A DNA stretch of 64,000 nt from Limnomonas spitsbergensis (GCA_037349105.1 JAYJMM010000116.1:3410001-3474000); one strand, 5' to 3'. Shown: positions 1-12,801, counted from the first letter of the stretch. Notes: a model not told the origin generated them from the letters alone. Program-made: numbers and translations.

Positions 1-1
1 G

Positions 2-3000
2 GCGCGGGTCAGCGGCCCGGTGTCCGTGGCAGAAGTGAAGGCCTCGGATGTGCAGACGCCCAAGATGATGTCCATGGTGGCTGAGGTGAGGCTAAATTAC
101 ATAACCCGGGTAAACTCAGGCAGAAACCAAGTGTTTGCCCCCCGAGGGTTTACCAAGGGCATTGCAGGATCCCGACTGATGCCCAAGATGATGTCCATGG
201 TGGCCGAGGTGAGGCTATATCACAGAACCAAGAGGGCATTTGTAAAATAGGACAGCCCCAAGAAGACGTCCATGTTAACAGAGTTGAGCAGTGTTCAGTA
301 CTTTGCGCGCACGCCGCGCTACCGTAGATTTGATTTGCCTTCCCTCGGTGTGAAAAAACGATTTATTTTGATGCAGCCCTCCGAATCATCCCCCCAAACT
401 CTTAATTTCTGACTGAAAACTGGCGTGGACGATCAATACACAGTATATTCATGGATCCCTCAAACCAAAGCAATGTAAGTCATGAGGGAAGGCAAAGCAA
501 ATCTACGGTTTCTTGAGCAGGCCTCTGGGTGGCCACCCCTTGGCCTTAAGGGTCCAGTCGGTCCAGACCTTGTATGGCATATGGCTGGCCACTCAGGCGA
601 TAAGGCACCAGGCCATTCCGTAAGTGGGCCATGACGTAGCTGAATTGTAGCTGAGGGTGCCTTGGATGTGCAGACGCTCAAAATGATGTCCATGGTGGCA
701 ATTAGTAAAATGAATCCCACTGTTCCATACTCTGGACAAGATCTGCTGGATTGCCCTGGGCAAAAATAATGCTCAACCCTGGTGAATCCGGGCTAAAACA
801 AAGTGTTTATCCCTGAGGGTTGAGGGTTGAGGGTTTTATCCCTGAGGGTTTACTAGGGACATTGTTGGATCCTGACTGATGCTTAAAATGATGACCATGG
901 TGGCAGAGGTGAGGCTTAGAGTGGCCGATAACAGGTTTTCCTCCGGCTACAAGTGCACCTTGAGCGGACCGCCTAGTGGCCGCTCAAGGCGCGATTGGGG
1001 CCAAAACCATGACCGGCCGACAGACTCAGTCTCACGGCTGGCCGACTGGCCGTGCATGGGGCCTCCGGCCAAAGTTTAGGATGTAGCTGAAATGAAGCTG
1101 AGCCATGCAAAATAAACACTGTGGTGTGTCTTCACAATCCACCCCATGGGATGGGCCTGCCTTCTCGGATGCTGTTAAATACTCTGCATGTCCTTCAATG
1201 CCACCTACTCTTCGCCACCCTTCTGTTCCATCACCTTTGTGCTCCTGCTCGCTCCACGCAGCTATTTTGCACTGTCTGCATGCACTACATACTTCCATTG
1301 TAGAGGGATGAAAGAGGAAGCTGCAGCCATGACCCCCCCCCATGGAAATTATCTTAATCATTGAACATGTGAGAGACTCAGAAACTTCCTTGTGCTTCTT
1401 CTCGCTCCACGCAGCTCCGTGCACGAGCAAAGGGACGACTGGTGGGGAGCAGTCGGAGGTACACCTTCAGCCTCAACCTGCTTAAAGGTGAGGTGTTTGT
1501 CGTGCTGCTCTCTGTCACGCCTCTGATATGGTCAACAACTTTCAGATCTGTCCCCTGTCCTGCCTCAGATCTGTTCAGCACCCCCCTGATCCACCCCCTG
1601 TCCCGCCTCAGATCTGTTCAGCACCCCCCTGATCCACCCCCTGTCCCGCCTCTGATATGGTCAACAACTTTCAGATCTGTCCCCTGTCCTGCCTCAGATC
1701 TGTTCAGCACCCCCCTGATCCACCCCCTGTCCCGCCTCAGATCTGTTCAGCACCCCCCTGATCCACCCCCTGTCCCGCCTCAGATCTGTTCAGCACCCCC
1801 CTGATCCACCCCCTGTCCCGCCTCAGATCTGTTCAGCACCCCCCTGATCCACCCCCTGTCCCGCCTCAGATCTGTTCAGCACCCCCCTGATCCACCCCCT
1901 GTCCCGCCTCAGATCTGTTCAGCACCCCCCTGATCCATCCCCTGTCCCGCCTCAGATCTGTTCAGCACCCCCCTGATCCACCCCCTGTCCCGCCTCAGAT
2001 CTGTTCAGCACTCCCCTGATCTGTCCCCTGCCCTGCCTCTGATCTGATCAACACCCCCTGTGGCAGCAATTCTGTGATCTGTACCTTGTCCCACCTCGGA
2101 TCTGTCGATCGGCCTGAATCTATCCCCTGACCCACCTCGGATCTGTTGATCGGCCTGAATCTATCCCCTGACCCACCTCGGATCTGTTGATCGGCCTGAA
2201 TCTTTCCCTGACCCACCTCGGATCTGTTGATCCGCATGAGTCTGTCCCTTGCCCCACCTCGATCTGTTGATCCGCCTGAATTTGTCCCTTGCCCCACCTC
2301 GGATCTGTTGATCCGCCTGAATATTTTCCCTGTCCCACCTTGGATCTGCTGATCTGCCTGAATCTGTCCCCTGTCCCACCTCAGATTTGTTGATCTGCCA
2401 GGATCTGTGTCTCCTGTCCCCTCCTCGGATCTGTTGATCCGCCTGAATCTGTCCCATGTCCCACCTCAGATCTGTTGATCTGCCTGGATCTGTACCCTGT
2501 CCCACACTCCCACCTCAGATAGGTTGATCTGCCTGGATCTGTCCCTTGTCCCACCTCAGATCTGTTGATGAGCCCGGCTGTGTTCCATCCGTCCCTGTCT
2601 TTTGCCGGCGGCCTGCTTAAGGTGCACTTGGATGCCGCGGACCTCAGTGCTGCACCAGCCACGCACTGCGTGGCCATCTCCAACAGGGTGCCAGCCAAGT
2701 TCTTCATGGGGCCTCAGGTACAACCCAGGGTAGGGTGTTTACCCAGGCTAAGGTTTAAGATATAGGTGGTGGAGAGCCTCTTTGTGTTTGATTCTCTGGA
2801 CCAAAGTCACCACGGCATCAATCCTTTGGGGATAGATCCCCCCTGGCGACCGGAGGGGGCTGCGCCCTGCCCCAGGAGTCATCCCGTTGAAGACGACGTG
2901 TGCGACGCTCTGCCGTTTTTTGTGTTGTGCAGCCGCACCCTTGATAGCTTGTCCTTCAGCTCTGATTCACTGCCTGCTCCCCCCCCTCATCACCATACCG

Positions 3001-6000
3001 TTGTGCAGGACGTGGAGCTTGCAATATCGACCATCCATTCTCAGGATAAGCACCCTGCCTTCAGACGGCTGTTGGGCACCATCTCCAAGGCCTCGTTTCT
3101 GGCTGCAGCCGGCAGCGTGCCTGCCAAGACACTGATGGGCTGGCAGGTGAGGCTACTGCTGGGGGCACTGGGTCAGTAGACTGGGCTGGTGGGGACACTG
3201 GGTCAGCAGGCTGGGCTGGTGGGGACACTGGGTCAGCAGGCTGGGCTGGTGGGGGCACTGGGTCAGTAGGCTGGGCTGGTGGGGACACTGGGTCAGCAGG
3301 CTGGGCTGGTGGGGGCACTGGGTCAGTAGGCTGGGCTGGTGGGGACACTGGGTCAGCAGGCTGGGCTGGTGGGGACACTGGGTCAGTAGGCTGGGCTGGT
3401 GGGGACACTGGGTCAGCAGGATGGGCTGGTGGGGACACTGGGTCAGCAGGCTGTGCTGGTAGGGTCACTGGGTCAGCAGGCTGGGCTGGTGGGGACACTG
3501 GGTCAGCAGGATGGGCTGGTGGGGGCACTGGGTCAGCAGGATGGGCTGGTGGGGGCACTGGGTCAGCAGGATGGGCTGGTGGGGGCACTGGGTCAGTAGG
3601 CTGGGCTGGTGGGGACACTGGGTCAGCAGGATGGGCTGGTGGGGACACTGGGTCAGCAGGCTGTGCTGGTAGGGTCACTGGGTCAGCAGGCTGGGCTGGT
3701 GGGGACACTGGGTCAGCAGGATGGGCTGGTGGGGGCACTGGGTCAGCAGGATGGGCTGGTGGGGGCACTGGGTCAGCAGGATGGGCTGGTGGGGGCACTG
3801 GGGCAGCAGGATGGGCTGGTGGGGGCACTGGGTCAGCAGGATGGGCTGTTGGCAGGGCTGGTGGGGTGGACTAAACGAATGTGCTGTTCTATTGGCTGGC
3901 GGATAGCTGTGTCGACATCAAATAAATGGGATTCTGGCTGCAAGCTGTGGTTGGAGGTTGCTAATGGCACGAGTGTCAAAGCTTCATCCCCACAATAGGG
4001 CTGAACGGACGGCGAACGCATGCATGCAAGTTGTAACCTTGTGACTCTGCACCCATGGCACCTTCAGACCTCATATCACAAGTCCCTGTTTATTTTCTTG
4101 ACTTATGAGTAAAAGCCCCTGCCTCGTAAAACCCTAAACCCAAAACCTATACTGATTCCTAAACCCTGCCTGCCATGCCCAGGATGGTCCCTTGGTGCCC
4201 CACCCCCCGTATTCCCGGATCCGCGGATCCATGATGGCAGAGGTAGTGAGCGGAAGCGTGGTGCCGACGCCTGTCCCAGGCTACAGCCACGAGGTCGGCA
4301 CGGACAGCGGGGGGCCTGCCGCCCCGAGGGTGCTGACGGGGCAGCGCGTCGTGATGTTTGTGTGCGACAACGCGGCGACTGATGTGGCCATGCAGGTGAG
4401 GGGGCACAGCGGGGAGGGCCACGCACAAGACGGGAACAGAGAAATGCTTCCTGTCGTGTGCTGGCTGTGACCTGATATAAAAAGCCTGCTCAGTAATATT
4501 CAAACAAATGTTAAAAACGCTTTTTCAAAATATAGAAGCTACCGGCATCTCATTATTTATGTAGGGATTGTCATGTAATATTAGATGCAAAGTAATATAA
4601 TCTTATATATTTGTATACCGATGTAAGCTTTGTAATATGTATCGATATTATATGACTTATATGGGGTAGGCTCAAGTCAGATTTAAAGATGTCTGTGGAT
4701 AGCTATCAAAGAGAAGAATCCTTATCATGAGACGCAATTCAAAATCATCACATCTACAGCCATCAAACTGTCGAAAATGTCTCAATCACGCGTGCCTCAG
4801 TTTCGTTTTGTGCGTCACCATGTGCCCCATGAGCCTGGTGGGCAGTAGGGCTGTGTCGAGATGTGCAATCCATTGCACGAGACACCATTCAAACTTCACA
4901 AGGCTATGCCCTGAAAATGTAAGGAAATATCAATATCCTAAACATGCGTTCTTGGTACAGTCCATCACCGGCCATGTGACTTATGCACCCTCATGCGCCG
5001 CATGGGCCTAGCATGAACAGCCATTTCATTGTCCACAAGGGATCACTGGATCAAGAATGCAGTCCATCGCACAAGACAACATTCAAACTTAAGACACCTC
5101 TGCCCTGACAATGTTAGAAATGTCCTAAACTTGAGTCATTGTTACAGTCCGTCTTAAGCGCGTCGGCGTTGAGGTACGGTGGCGGTACCTTATATAAGTA
5201 TTTTTGACACATTTTATAAGGATCGCAAATTTCGAAAGAATATTATATGATATTATGTAACATTACATACCGGTAATGTGAAAACTTATATTTGGTCGCC
5301 TATCCCTAGGTTTTTGTAAAAGCTGAGCCTTTGGCGCAGCCCCCGAATGACGTGTGACTTGTGCATGCCTGTGCGACCTGGCAACAAACATGGTTTCTTG
5401 ACTCTGCTTTGTCAATCTGTTGTGTTGGCTGAATGTGGTGTGACTGTGGTGGTGTGGTGTGGGCTGTGCATGTCAGGTATTGCTCGTGCCTTGTATTGCT
5501 TGGACCTTGTAAATCCTTTATCTTCTCATCCCAGTGAATCTGCTCATCCTGGTTATTCTGACGTCAGCGCATTGTCAGCGCTATGACAATTATGTTGTTT
5601 TTGTTGTTGCTGTAGCTAACAGCTTGCTGGCCTGATACGACCCTTTCCTCCCCACCCCTGTTCCGCAGCTGGTGTTGAGCATAGTGCGCCCCGGCAAGGA
5701 CATGCTCCACCTGGTGACAGTGGTGCAGTCCACTGGACAGGAGAGCGCCGGGAGGGATCTGTGCAGCCGCTTCTTGGCCATGGCCAAGAGCACGCTGGTG
5801 GAGACGCAAGTGGACGTACTGGTGAGCAGGAATGGGGTCATTAGGCAGTACGGTTCGCTCAAGTGGATGTATGGGTGGGTGTGGATGTACTGGCTGTTGG
5901 GCAATACAGTCCGTGAGGGATCCAGCAGAATCTGTTTTCCAAGTAATGGTCATTGTCGAGGTTACGTGTCGATTATGGCCCACAACAAGCTGGATAACTG

Positions 6001-9000
6001 ACGGGCCCTGCATCGGGATCCAAGGCAAAAACTGTGTGAGCCAGCCCACATGCGATGTTTGCTAAGTTTTAAATCAATATTGTTCCGAGTTGATTGTGAC
6101 TGTACAAGTGCCCTGCCTTCCCTCATAATGAATGTAGGTTGGAGGTGAGGGACACGTTTAAAATACCGATGATCGACTTTGTCGACGCCAGGTTTCAGCC
6201 GGAAATCAAGAATTCCGGTCGATTTTGGATCAGGATGGCAGCAGTTCATGAATAGTCGAACCTTACGCAATGGAGACAGATCAAATATACAGCAATACTA
6301 TAAACATTCACACGAGCATTAATGATCAGACCTGCTTGCCGGAAGAAAATACACCCTCAGATCCGTCTCCTTGCTTTGTCATCAGCCCACTGCCGCCTCC
6401 TGCTGAAACGTGCTCCTGCTGGTTTGTTCCTCAACTTCCCACCCTTACAGACATGGGATCAAACCTGCATGCTGCTAAGCGCTACTTCTTATGCCTGTTC
6501 CCGCCCTCCTGCCCTTGCCCCCCTGCCCCATTCTCCCGCCCTCCCGCGCTCCTGCCCTTGTCTCCCTGCCCTTGTCTCCCTGCCCCTGTCTCCCCTCCTC
6601 CCGCCCTCCTTCCTCTGCCTCCTTAATTTGTGTTCTCTCCCTCCTGCCCATGCCTCCTTGCAGACGAGAGGTGCCGCGACCATGGTGGACCGACTGGATG
6701 AGTTTGTGGACGACGTGTCTGCGGACCTCGTGGTGTTTGGCAGCCAGGCGCTGTCCTCAGGCAACAGCAGCTTGCCCATCGGCTGCGTGTCCATGGGGTA
6801 AGAGGGCGGGCGCAATGCAAGTAAAAAGAGTGAATAGCTTTCGCCCCGCCCTTTCTTTTTGGTGGGGGGCAGCTGACAGGGGATTACGCGCTGAGCATCT
6901 TTGTGCTTGAAAGCTGAGCCTGTGTGTGCAAAACGTACAGATTATCTCCAGCCCTGAGGGGCTCAGTTTGGCTCAGTGGGTGTTTTTTTAAGGACTTGAT
7001 CTCTCGTGCCACCCGGCCTAGCAGTCGAGGGCACATGTTTTGACCCCCCATACCCCCCCTCCCTCCCCAAAATAAATCCCGAGAGCTCGCGCCTCTGTGT
7101 TTGGTCTGATGTGCAGGCTGTTGCGGACGATCAGCAAGCCCGTACTGCTGGTCAAGGCCACCTCGAGGAACGCTCACATTGAGTGGGATAAGGACAAGCT
7201 CAAGTGCATGGTGCAGGTGGGGGACTGCATGTGGGGGTCAGGGCTTGGGGTCTAGGGGTCTGAGGGTCGGGGGGTCGGGGGGTCTGAGGGTAGGGGGGTC
7301 GGGGGGTCTGAGGGTCTGGTCGGGGGGGGTCGGGGGGTCAGGGGGGGTCGGGAGGGGCCGGGGGGGATAGGAGGGGGTCAGGGGGGGTCGGGAGGGGTCT
7401 GGGGGGGTCGGGAGGGGTCAGGGGGGGTCAGGGGGGGTCAGGAGGGGTCAGGGGGGGTCAGGGGGGCTCGGGAGGGGTCAGGGGGGGTTGGGAGGGGTCG
7501 GGGGGGGACAGGGGGGGTCGGGGGGGTCAGGGGGGGTCGGGAGGGGTCAGGGGGGGTCAGGGGGGTCGGAGGGGGTCGGGGGGTCTTTCAGAGCACCAAA
7601 ATATCTTTGGTAGCAAGCTGGGCAGCCAGTGCTGGGCCAATGGGGACTTAACATTGAGTGATTGATGGCCAATGGCCCCAGCAGCAGGGCTGGTTGCACC
7701 ATGGCCCCCCGGCTGCAGGCGTTGACGTAGCTGAATTACAGATGAATCACCTTCAACAAATAGTGTTGAGGGGACAGATGAAGTGCGCATGCATCTCTGG
7801 GAACAGTGGAGCATAATGGCATTTGACACTTCGAAATTTAAAATTTGAATTCGAATTCGAACTGCTGCAGGTGGATCACACCAGCCGGCCTCTCCTGAAG
7901 TACGTGTGTTCCAAGCTGCTCAATGCGGTGCGGTACGACAAGGTGTACCTCGCACGGGCTGATGCCAAAGACAAGACGCAGCAGGTGATCTAAAACATGC
8001 GCCCTCATATGGTAAATTTAGCTTGGACTTTACAAAGTGGTAGGCCGGCCGCCCAACCCTAGAAAATCTGAGACGCTGACACAGAAAAACAGCCCGGGTG
8101 CGCATGTGGCCCTCGTCATCAACTGAGATATTCGGTATGTTATCTCAGGCAATGGAGCAAGTTAAGATGCCAAGTGTGTAACGTATCCTGCTGCAAGTAG
8201 CTCCTTTACAACCTCACGCCAAAGAAGTCTTGGGGAGTCAGTTTCGGTGTGGGTGTTGAAGTTGACGGAACTCTTGTCCCAGAGAGTGCTGGCATACAGG
8301 TGTGGAAGCTGGCCTGATACGTCCCCCAATTTCCTACTGGCTCCAAGCACGACCTGTTCATTGCCAGGGCGGGCCCCTGACCCCTCACCTGGTTGTTTTG
8401 TGCTTTAATCTGTCGGTACCGGAGTCTGAACTGGTTTGCGGACTGGCTTGACTCATGCCAGTCATGCGCCTTGTTGTCGCCCCCTGGCATGCAAAAACTA
8501 ACTGGTTTGAGGGCTGATATGGTTCATGCCAGTCATGCGCCTTGTTGGCGCGCTCCCTGGCATGCAAATTTTATCAACCTTATGCGAACTCTATTAACCC
8601 AATGATAATAAACTGGTTTACGAGCTGACATGGCTCATGCCAGTCATGCGCCTTGTTGCTGCGCCCCCTGGCGTGCAAAAAATAAACTTACGCGCCTGCC
8701 CTCCGCCGAGCTGTGTCTTGCTACTTGCCACCGCCAGGAGACTGTCACCAGCCGCCGCCTGCTTGACAACTTCGACGACATAGCCAGCGGGCTGCACTTT
8801 GGAGCCGTCAAGCGTCCGCTGGATGGCAGTTTTGAGGAGGAGGGCTGCAGGGTGGCGGACGCAGATAAAATCCACATCATGGCAGTACAGGTGGGCAGGA
8901 GCTGAGTGGGGGTCAAAGGTTAAGGCTTAAAGGACTTAGGGGTTAAGACCTTTCAAGTATATTTTGCAAGGATCATTTCAGATTCCATATCTTATTTATC

Positions 9001-9464
9001 AGTCCCTGAAAGGGTTTAGGGTTAAGGCCTTTCAGGTCTCTTTTGCAAGGATCAATTCAGATTCCATCTCTGATTTCTCAGCCCCTGAGGTGATTGGAGC
9101 CTGTGATGACCATGGCTATGGGGACGTGCAGGCCATAAAAATACACCATGAATAGACCTGTCGGTAACCGGTAGCAGGACGACGATATGGGGACTGAGAA
9201 TTACTGGGTCGCAATCACCAGGTCAGACATACCGGTAATGACATGATGATAACCAGTTTGGTCGAGGGTTAAGGAGACTCCAATTCCTGCTACGTGTTCT
9301 TTTAGATTTGCCCCCTCCCCCCTTCGCCCCCTCGTCCCTGATGTGCGTACTACCCCTTCATGCAGGCTCCTGCTGGTGGACGCACTGTGCCTGACAGCAT
9401 CATGAAGCTCATCCGGAACTCGCGGAGTGCAGTACTGCTCCTCAAGAGCAACCAGGAGTATTGA
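2..9464 (+). CDS. Tandem universal stress protein (USP) domain protein, multi-exon, 5' end uncertain
   Basis: Exons: 2-85 (open to the window edge), 2622-2717, 3009-3146, 4231 or 4243-4395, 5669-5821, 6664-6797, 7117-7216, 7871-7984, 8738-8890, 9366-9464 (TGA). All junctions keep frame. The 4231-9464 part alone encodes 305 aa from an ATG. It reads as two USP folds: the first has RVVMFVCDNA, then LHLVTVV, then ADLVVFGSQ, ending PVLLVKATS; the second starts VDHTSRPLLKYV and ends SAVLLLKSNQEY. USPs are small Rossmann-like alpha/beta proteins, often ATP-binding, in stress responses. The canonical G-2x-G-9x-G ATP loop is only partly visible (GSQALSSGNSSLPIGCVS). The three upstream exons are phase 0 and two end in similar peptides (VPAKFFMGPQ, VPAKTLMGWQ); they could be a repeated N-terminal region of the same protein or a different gene. 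USP assignment is likely; the 5' structure is uncertain. Confidence 0.72.
180..913 (+). repeat. Partial copies of an exon 3' end plus donor site inside the following intron
   Basis: The end of the first exon (about 45-93, reading ..TPKMMSMVAE then gtgagg) recurs at 180-216, 662-700 and 873-913. Copies at 180 and 873 retain the gtgagg donor; the one at 662 has lost it. The copies at 180 and 873 also share upstream flanks (a GAGGGTTTAC tract and GGATCC then GACTGATGC), so they are segmental duplications and not chance matches. They could act as decoy 5' splice sites. Confidence 0.7.
320..510. mobile_element. MITE-like inverted-repeat element, CCGTAG termini
   Basis: Arms 322-346 and 484-508 are 25 bp reverse complements with one mismatch, beginning CCGTAGATTT and ending AAATCTACGG. 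The left flank is TA and the right flank TT, so a TA target duplication is imperfect. The element is about 187 bp and has no coding capacity. The termini match those of the elements at 14672 and 15377. Confidence 0.55.
1520..2035 (+). repeat. 43-bp minisatellite in a USP-gene intron
   Basis: About eleven C-rich units of 43 bp, each containing CAGATCTGTTCAGCACCCCC and ending in a pyrimidine run plus CTCAG. A longer variant containing CTGATATGGTCAACAAC occurs twice (about 1522 and 1651), indicating higher-order duplication. Open reading frames here are by-products of the repeat. Confidence 0.9.
2085..2570 (+). repeat. Degenerate ~42-bp minisatellite
   Basis: About eleven diverged units sharing CACCTCGGATCTGTTGATC followed by a CCTGAATCTGTCCC-like stretch. 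Related in wording (GATCTGTT, CTGTCCC) to the neighbouring 43-bp array, so both probably descend from one ancestral unit. Confidence 0.85.
3148..3866 (+). repeat. 30-bp G-rich minisatellite starting at a 5' splice site
   Basis: About 24 units of exactly 30 bp containing GGGCTGGTGGGGACACTGGG then TCAGCAG. The array begins directly at the gtgagg donor after the exon ending 3146. Because 30 is divisible by 3, long spurious ORFs appear on both strands. Confidence 0.95.
4396..5668 (+). other. Intron with AT-rich stretch and diverged tandem duplication
   Basis: The intron between USP exons. 4500-4680 is AT-rich. 4862-4970 and 5055-5155 are diverged copies (shared words: CATTCAAACTT, GCCCTGA.AATGT, CCTAAAC, TTACAGTCC). 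No coding signal was seen. Confidence 0.55.
7217..7590 (+). repeat. G-rich degenerate repeat, G-quadruplex-prone
   Basis: Dozens of short units of the type GGGGGGTCAGG and GGGAGGGGTC on the sense strand, starting at the donor of the exon ending 7216. Runs of 4-7 G separated by 3-4 bases fill about 370 bp. G-quadruplex formation in DNA or pre-mRNA is inferred from the run pattern. Confidence 0.85.
8432..8690 (+). repeat. Three copies of a hairpin-containing unit
   Basis: Three ~80-bp copies carry CATGCCAGTCATGCGCCTTG followed within about 15 bp by CCTGGCATG (CCTGGCGTG in the third). CATGCCAG and CTGGCATG are perfect 8-bp complements, so each unit can fold into a stem-loop. Located in an intron of the USP gene. 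Confidence 0.75.
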
Positions 9465-12400
9465 GCGGTGTTCGGCTGGGGCGGAGGATGCAGAGCTTTC
9501 AGGATTATTGAGCCATGTTCGGCTGGGGCGGAGGGTACAGAGCTTTCAGGACTGAAGGAGCTGGTTGTGCAAGAGATTCCCCCCCCTGTTTATCTTGCCC
9601 TGGCGGTGACCCTGGTCCTGTTTATAGCCCTGTCCCTGCACCTCTGTCCCTGCAGCCCAGGCCCTAATTATGAGGCATTGCTCTCTGAGAGCTGCGAGTG
9701 TCAGATTGATGCGAAATGAGGATGAGGTGTGTGAGCCCGGGTTGTCGATGATGAAATGAGAGATTCTTCATAATGCCCTAGTGCACAGCTTAATGTGTGC
9801 AGGGTGGGTGCAATAACGGGTGGTCCCATCAAAAACTATTTGAGGGGGTGGAGGACTTCATGATTGACCCAGCTGTTCGATTCGGCTCTGTTCCTTTTTT
9901 GACGGCATGGCATTTCAGCCGTGTGCTAGCTCGCCCCAGTCCAGCCTTTGCTCCTGCGGAACTTTATGCCTATTTTGATACTCTTTTATAAATCAACAAA
10001 GCCTGTGGCCGCTTTTGCCCCTCATCCATCCTCACAAGGTATCCGTAGTGCGTTCCCTCTCAGCAATTTATGCATAATGCTCCTGGCGGCAGGCCTTAAA
10101 CAGTTTTTGCCGCACGCTGGCAATGGCGGCAGGCGTTAGCATTGTTTGCCGCATGCAAGGCAGGCCTGCTGCTAGAGGGAATAGGTGACCCTCTTGATTA
10201 GGCTAGGTCAGGGGCTCCAAGGGTATGAATTGCCCCCTTCAGCACCTGGCCAGAATTCAGACACCGGTATCATTCACTTCCATATATCTGGAGGCGTGTT
10301 TTTTGACCCCAGTATGACGATATGTGTGAACTGACTGATCATAGTGAGACTGCATTCATTTGCCCTTCGTCGGCATCTATGAACTGTGAAACGGTGGCTC
10401 CAGTTATTGATCCTTGATGACTGCTTTCGGGACTTATTGTTTTCCCGCACCCACTTGAGCTGTGATGGACATATGCATGGCCAAGATTCGATTCATATGT
10501 AATAAACAATCCATAACATCCCGCATTTATCCATTGCCAAATGCTATGTGGTGTGCGTTCTAAAGTAACAGTTATAATTGGCAATGGCATTGAATAATTT
10601 GCCGATAATTTGCCTGTCTAGACTCCTTTCCCCAGAATGTTTGTGTGTGTGTATGTATGAATTAATTTGAAACAAATACGGCACCTGGGTTCTGTAAGCA
10701 GTTTTGAAGCTCAAAAAGGCTATTTTGTAAATGAGCTCGCTTGGCATACTGTACTCATGTTATTTGAACTGCACAAAATGCGGCTGATGCTTAAATTGCT
10801 CGAGTTTCACTTATTTCTTGTAAGCTAGAGCAGAGGATGCAAGGTGGGGGTGATAGGTATGCCACCTCTCTTCTCAAATTATCGGTATCTATGGCGCATG
10901 AAAAAGGATACGTCTCTACTGCCCAAGGACTGGTATGTATTCCAGCCTTGTCAGGAAAAGCCTTTTGCCCCGCCATTATTGGTCTCCCCACTGGCTGTTC
11001 TTAACTCCCCTTATAACGATAGACAGCATCTTAGAGGTGAACGTCACGACCCATACCTGAACCGTTGTTTTCGTGTGTCGATTTTTTCGGTTGTCGATCT
11101 CCCTTGGATTTTGTTTTTACCTTGTTTTACCATTGTGCCGAAATTCGCCCCCCCTCCGGCCACGCCCACCCCCGGCAGGCCGTTGCGCGTCGATTCTTAT
11201 TTGGGGGTGGGCCAGAACTCAGAAGAGGTATTGACGAGTCTGTGGTAGGTCAAGGGTCGACTCTCACACCTGCCACAGATCGACGACGTCGGATCTTGAA
11301 AGGATGGAAATGTGGATCTGACCACCACCCGCTCCCTTCAACATACCGCGCACGATTCGTCGGTTGGGAATGCACGACACTGCATCATCAATGTCAATGT
11401 CGAGTCGCACAAACTGATGTCCGTTGCGCAGCAGAGGAGGCTGCCAACCCGTCCCCCTCCTCAAGGAATTTCCAACATGCACCCCATTCCGTTTCAGGGC
11501 ATGCAGCGATTCCTCAGCCTTTCTGGCTGTTCATTCTGCTAGCATGCTCCTGCCCAGCTGTTTCTGTGCCGCTTCATGTCCGCTTCGGGCACGATCCAGA
11601 CGCCAGCTGCCTCCCCCGGTCCTCATCGTTCACAAGCTGAGACTGAAGCCACACCGCGGCGGTGTCCCTGGAGGTGCCACAGTCCTTAACAGCGTATGCT
11701 TGGAGGGCGTAGGCATTCATTCTATCGTGGATTCGAATTAATGATGGATTCATATCGCATTGCAGTGCAATTTACATCAGGGTGCTGCCTCATTGCGTTC
11801 CGATCAAGCTGCTGTGCATGGATGCAACGATCTGTGTCACTAGAGAGCATGCCACGTACCCTCTCTCTTTTTGTCCTGACTAGAACGCTCTGATGCTCGC
11901 TCATATGATATGAGCCGCATAATATGAGCCGCAGCTAGCAAGAGAGGGCACCCAACTGAGAATGCCAGCCATTTTCCATTTCACAAATGTTTGATGTCCA
12001 ACCTGCAAGGTACCATAGTTGTGCATGATGAGGAGCCATTGGAGCAGCCATTGGCGACATACGGCCTCGGCCTGCCCACCTTTGACACAAGAACACCATG
12101 GGCATGCCTCCTTCACATCAGTGTCAGCGCTGCCCTCCCAGGTGAAAACAGGGCTGTGACATTACAACCAAAAACAATGTGGACTGATTGAATTTATAGG
12201 GCGTAAGGACTCTGAGGTTGATGACACCATCCTAAACTGACTCAGCTGATTGGATATCGGTGGACTTCAGGACTCTGAGGCTGATATTCCAGACCAACCA
12301 GTGTGGGCTGATTGGACTGTGCGGCTGATATTGCAGCCCCAAACAGTCAATCAGTAAGCGCCCTTGCCATTGCATCCGGTGCCCCCCTTTTTATTTGGCA

Positions 12401-12801
12401 TGCTCCAGACTGCCTTTGGCAGGTGGCTGATGGGTATCAAACCAGTTCCGGCCTTCGCCTGAAGGCTCAAACAGCAGTGCTTGCTGTACCAGGTGCCCCC
12501 CTCCGTAGGCCGTGATACACCTGCAATGTCAGCCAAATTGCCGTACAGTTCACATTGGTGTTCTCTGCTGCGGTGTATTGGATACTGGATTGCAGGCAAT
12601 GACGTCAAGTTGGCATGGTCTGTCGAAATTTAATTTAATTTGGAAATTTCAAACCGCCCAAGGCCCACTGCTTTCCTTGCCTACATGCCGTGCCTGCATG
12701 CTTTACTGCTTTTAGGTCGGCTGGTACAAATATAATGTTTTCCAAACATCAAATCTGTTAAAAAGCATGATGCTTTCCAGTGCTGTATTTTGTGTCCGCA
12801 G
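9465..12801. other. Non-coding stretch, no gene recognised
   Basis: Only short ORFs without family resemblance or consistent splice phases. Holds one copy of a dispersed ~62-bp sequence at 11139-11200. Some ORFs near 11260-11540 overlap in several frames, which argues against real coding. Confidence 0.5.
11139..11200 (+). repeat. Dispersed ~62-bp repeat, copy 1
   Basis: CGAAATTCGCCCCCCCTCCG through GTTGCGCGTCGATTCTT, repeated almost exactly at 18013-18075 in the same orientation (one C difference). No coding capacity. Confidence 0.8.

Noticed and set aside
1442..2505. Pro-rich plus ORF and several minus ORFs over 1442-2505
   Set aside because: Tandem-repeat translations only.
3061..3828. 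255-aa Pro/Ala-rich minus-strand ORF
   Set aside because: Product of the 30-bp array translated antisense to the USP-gene intron; no splice, start or family support.
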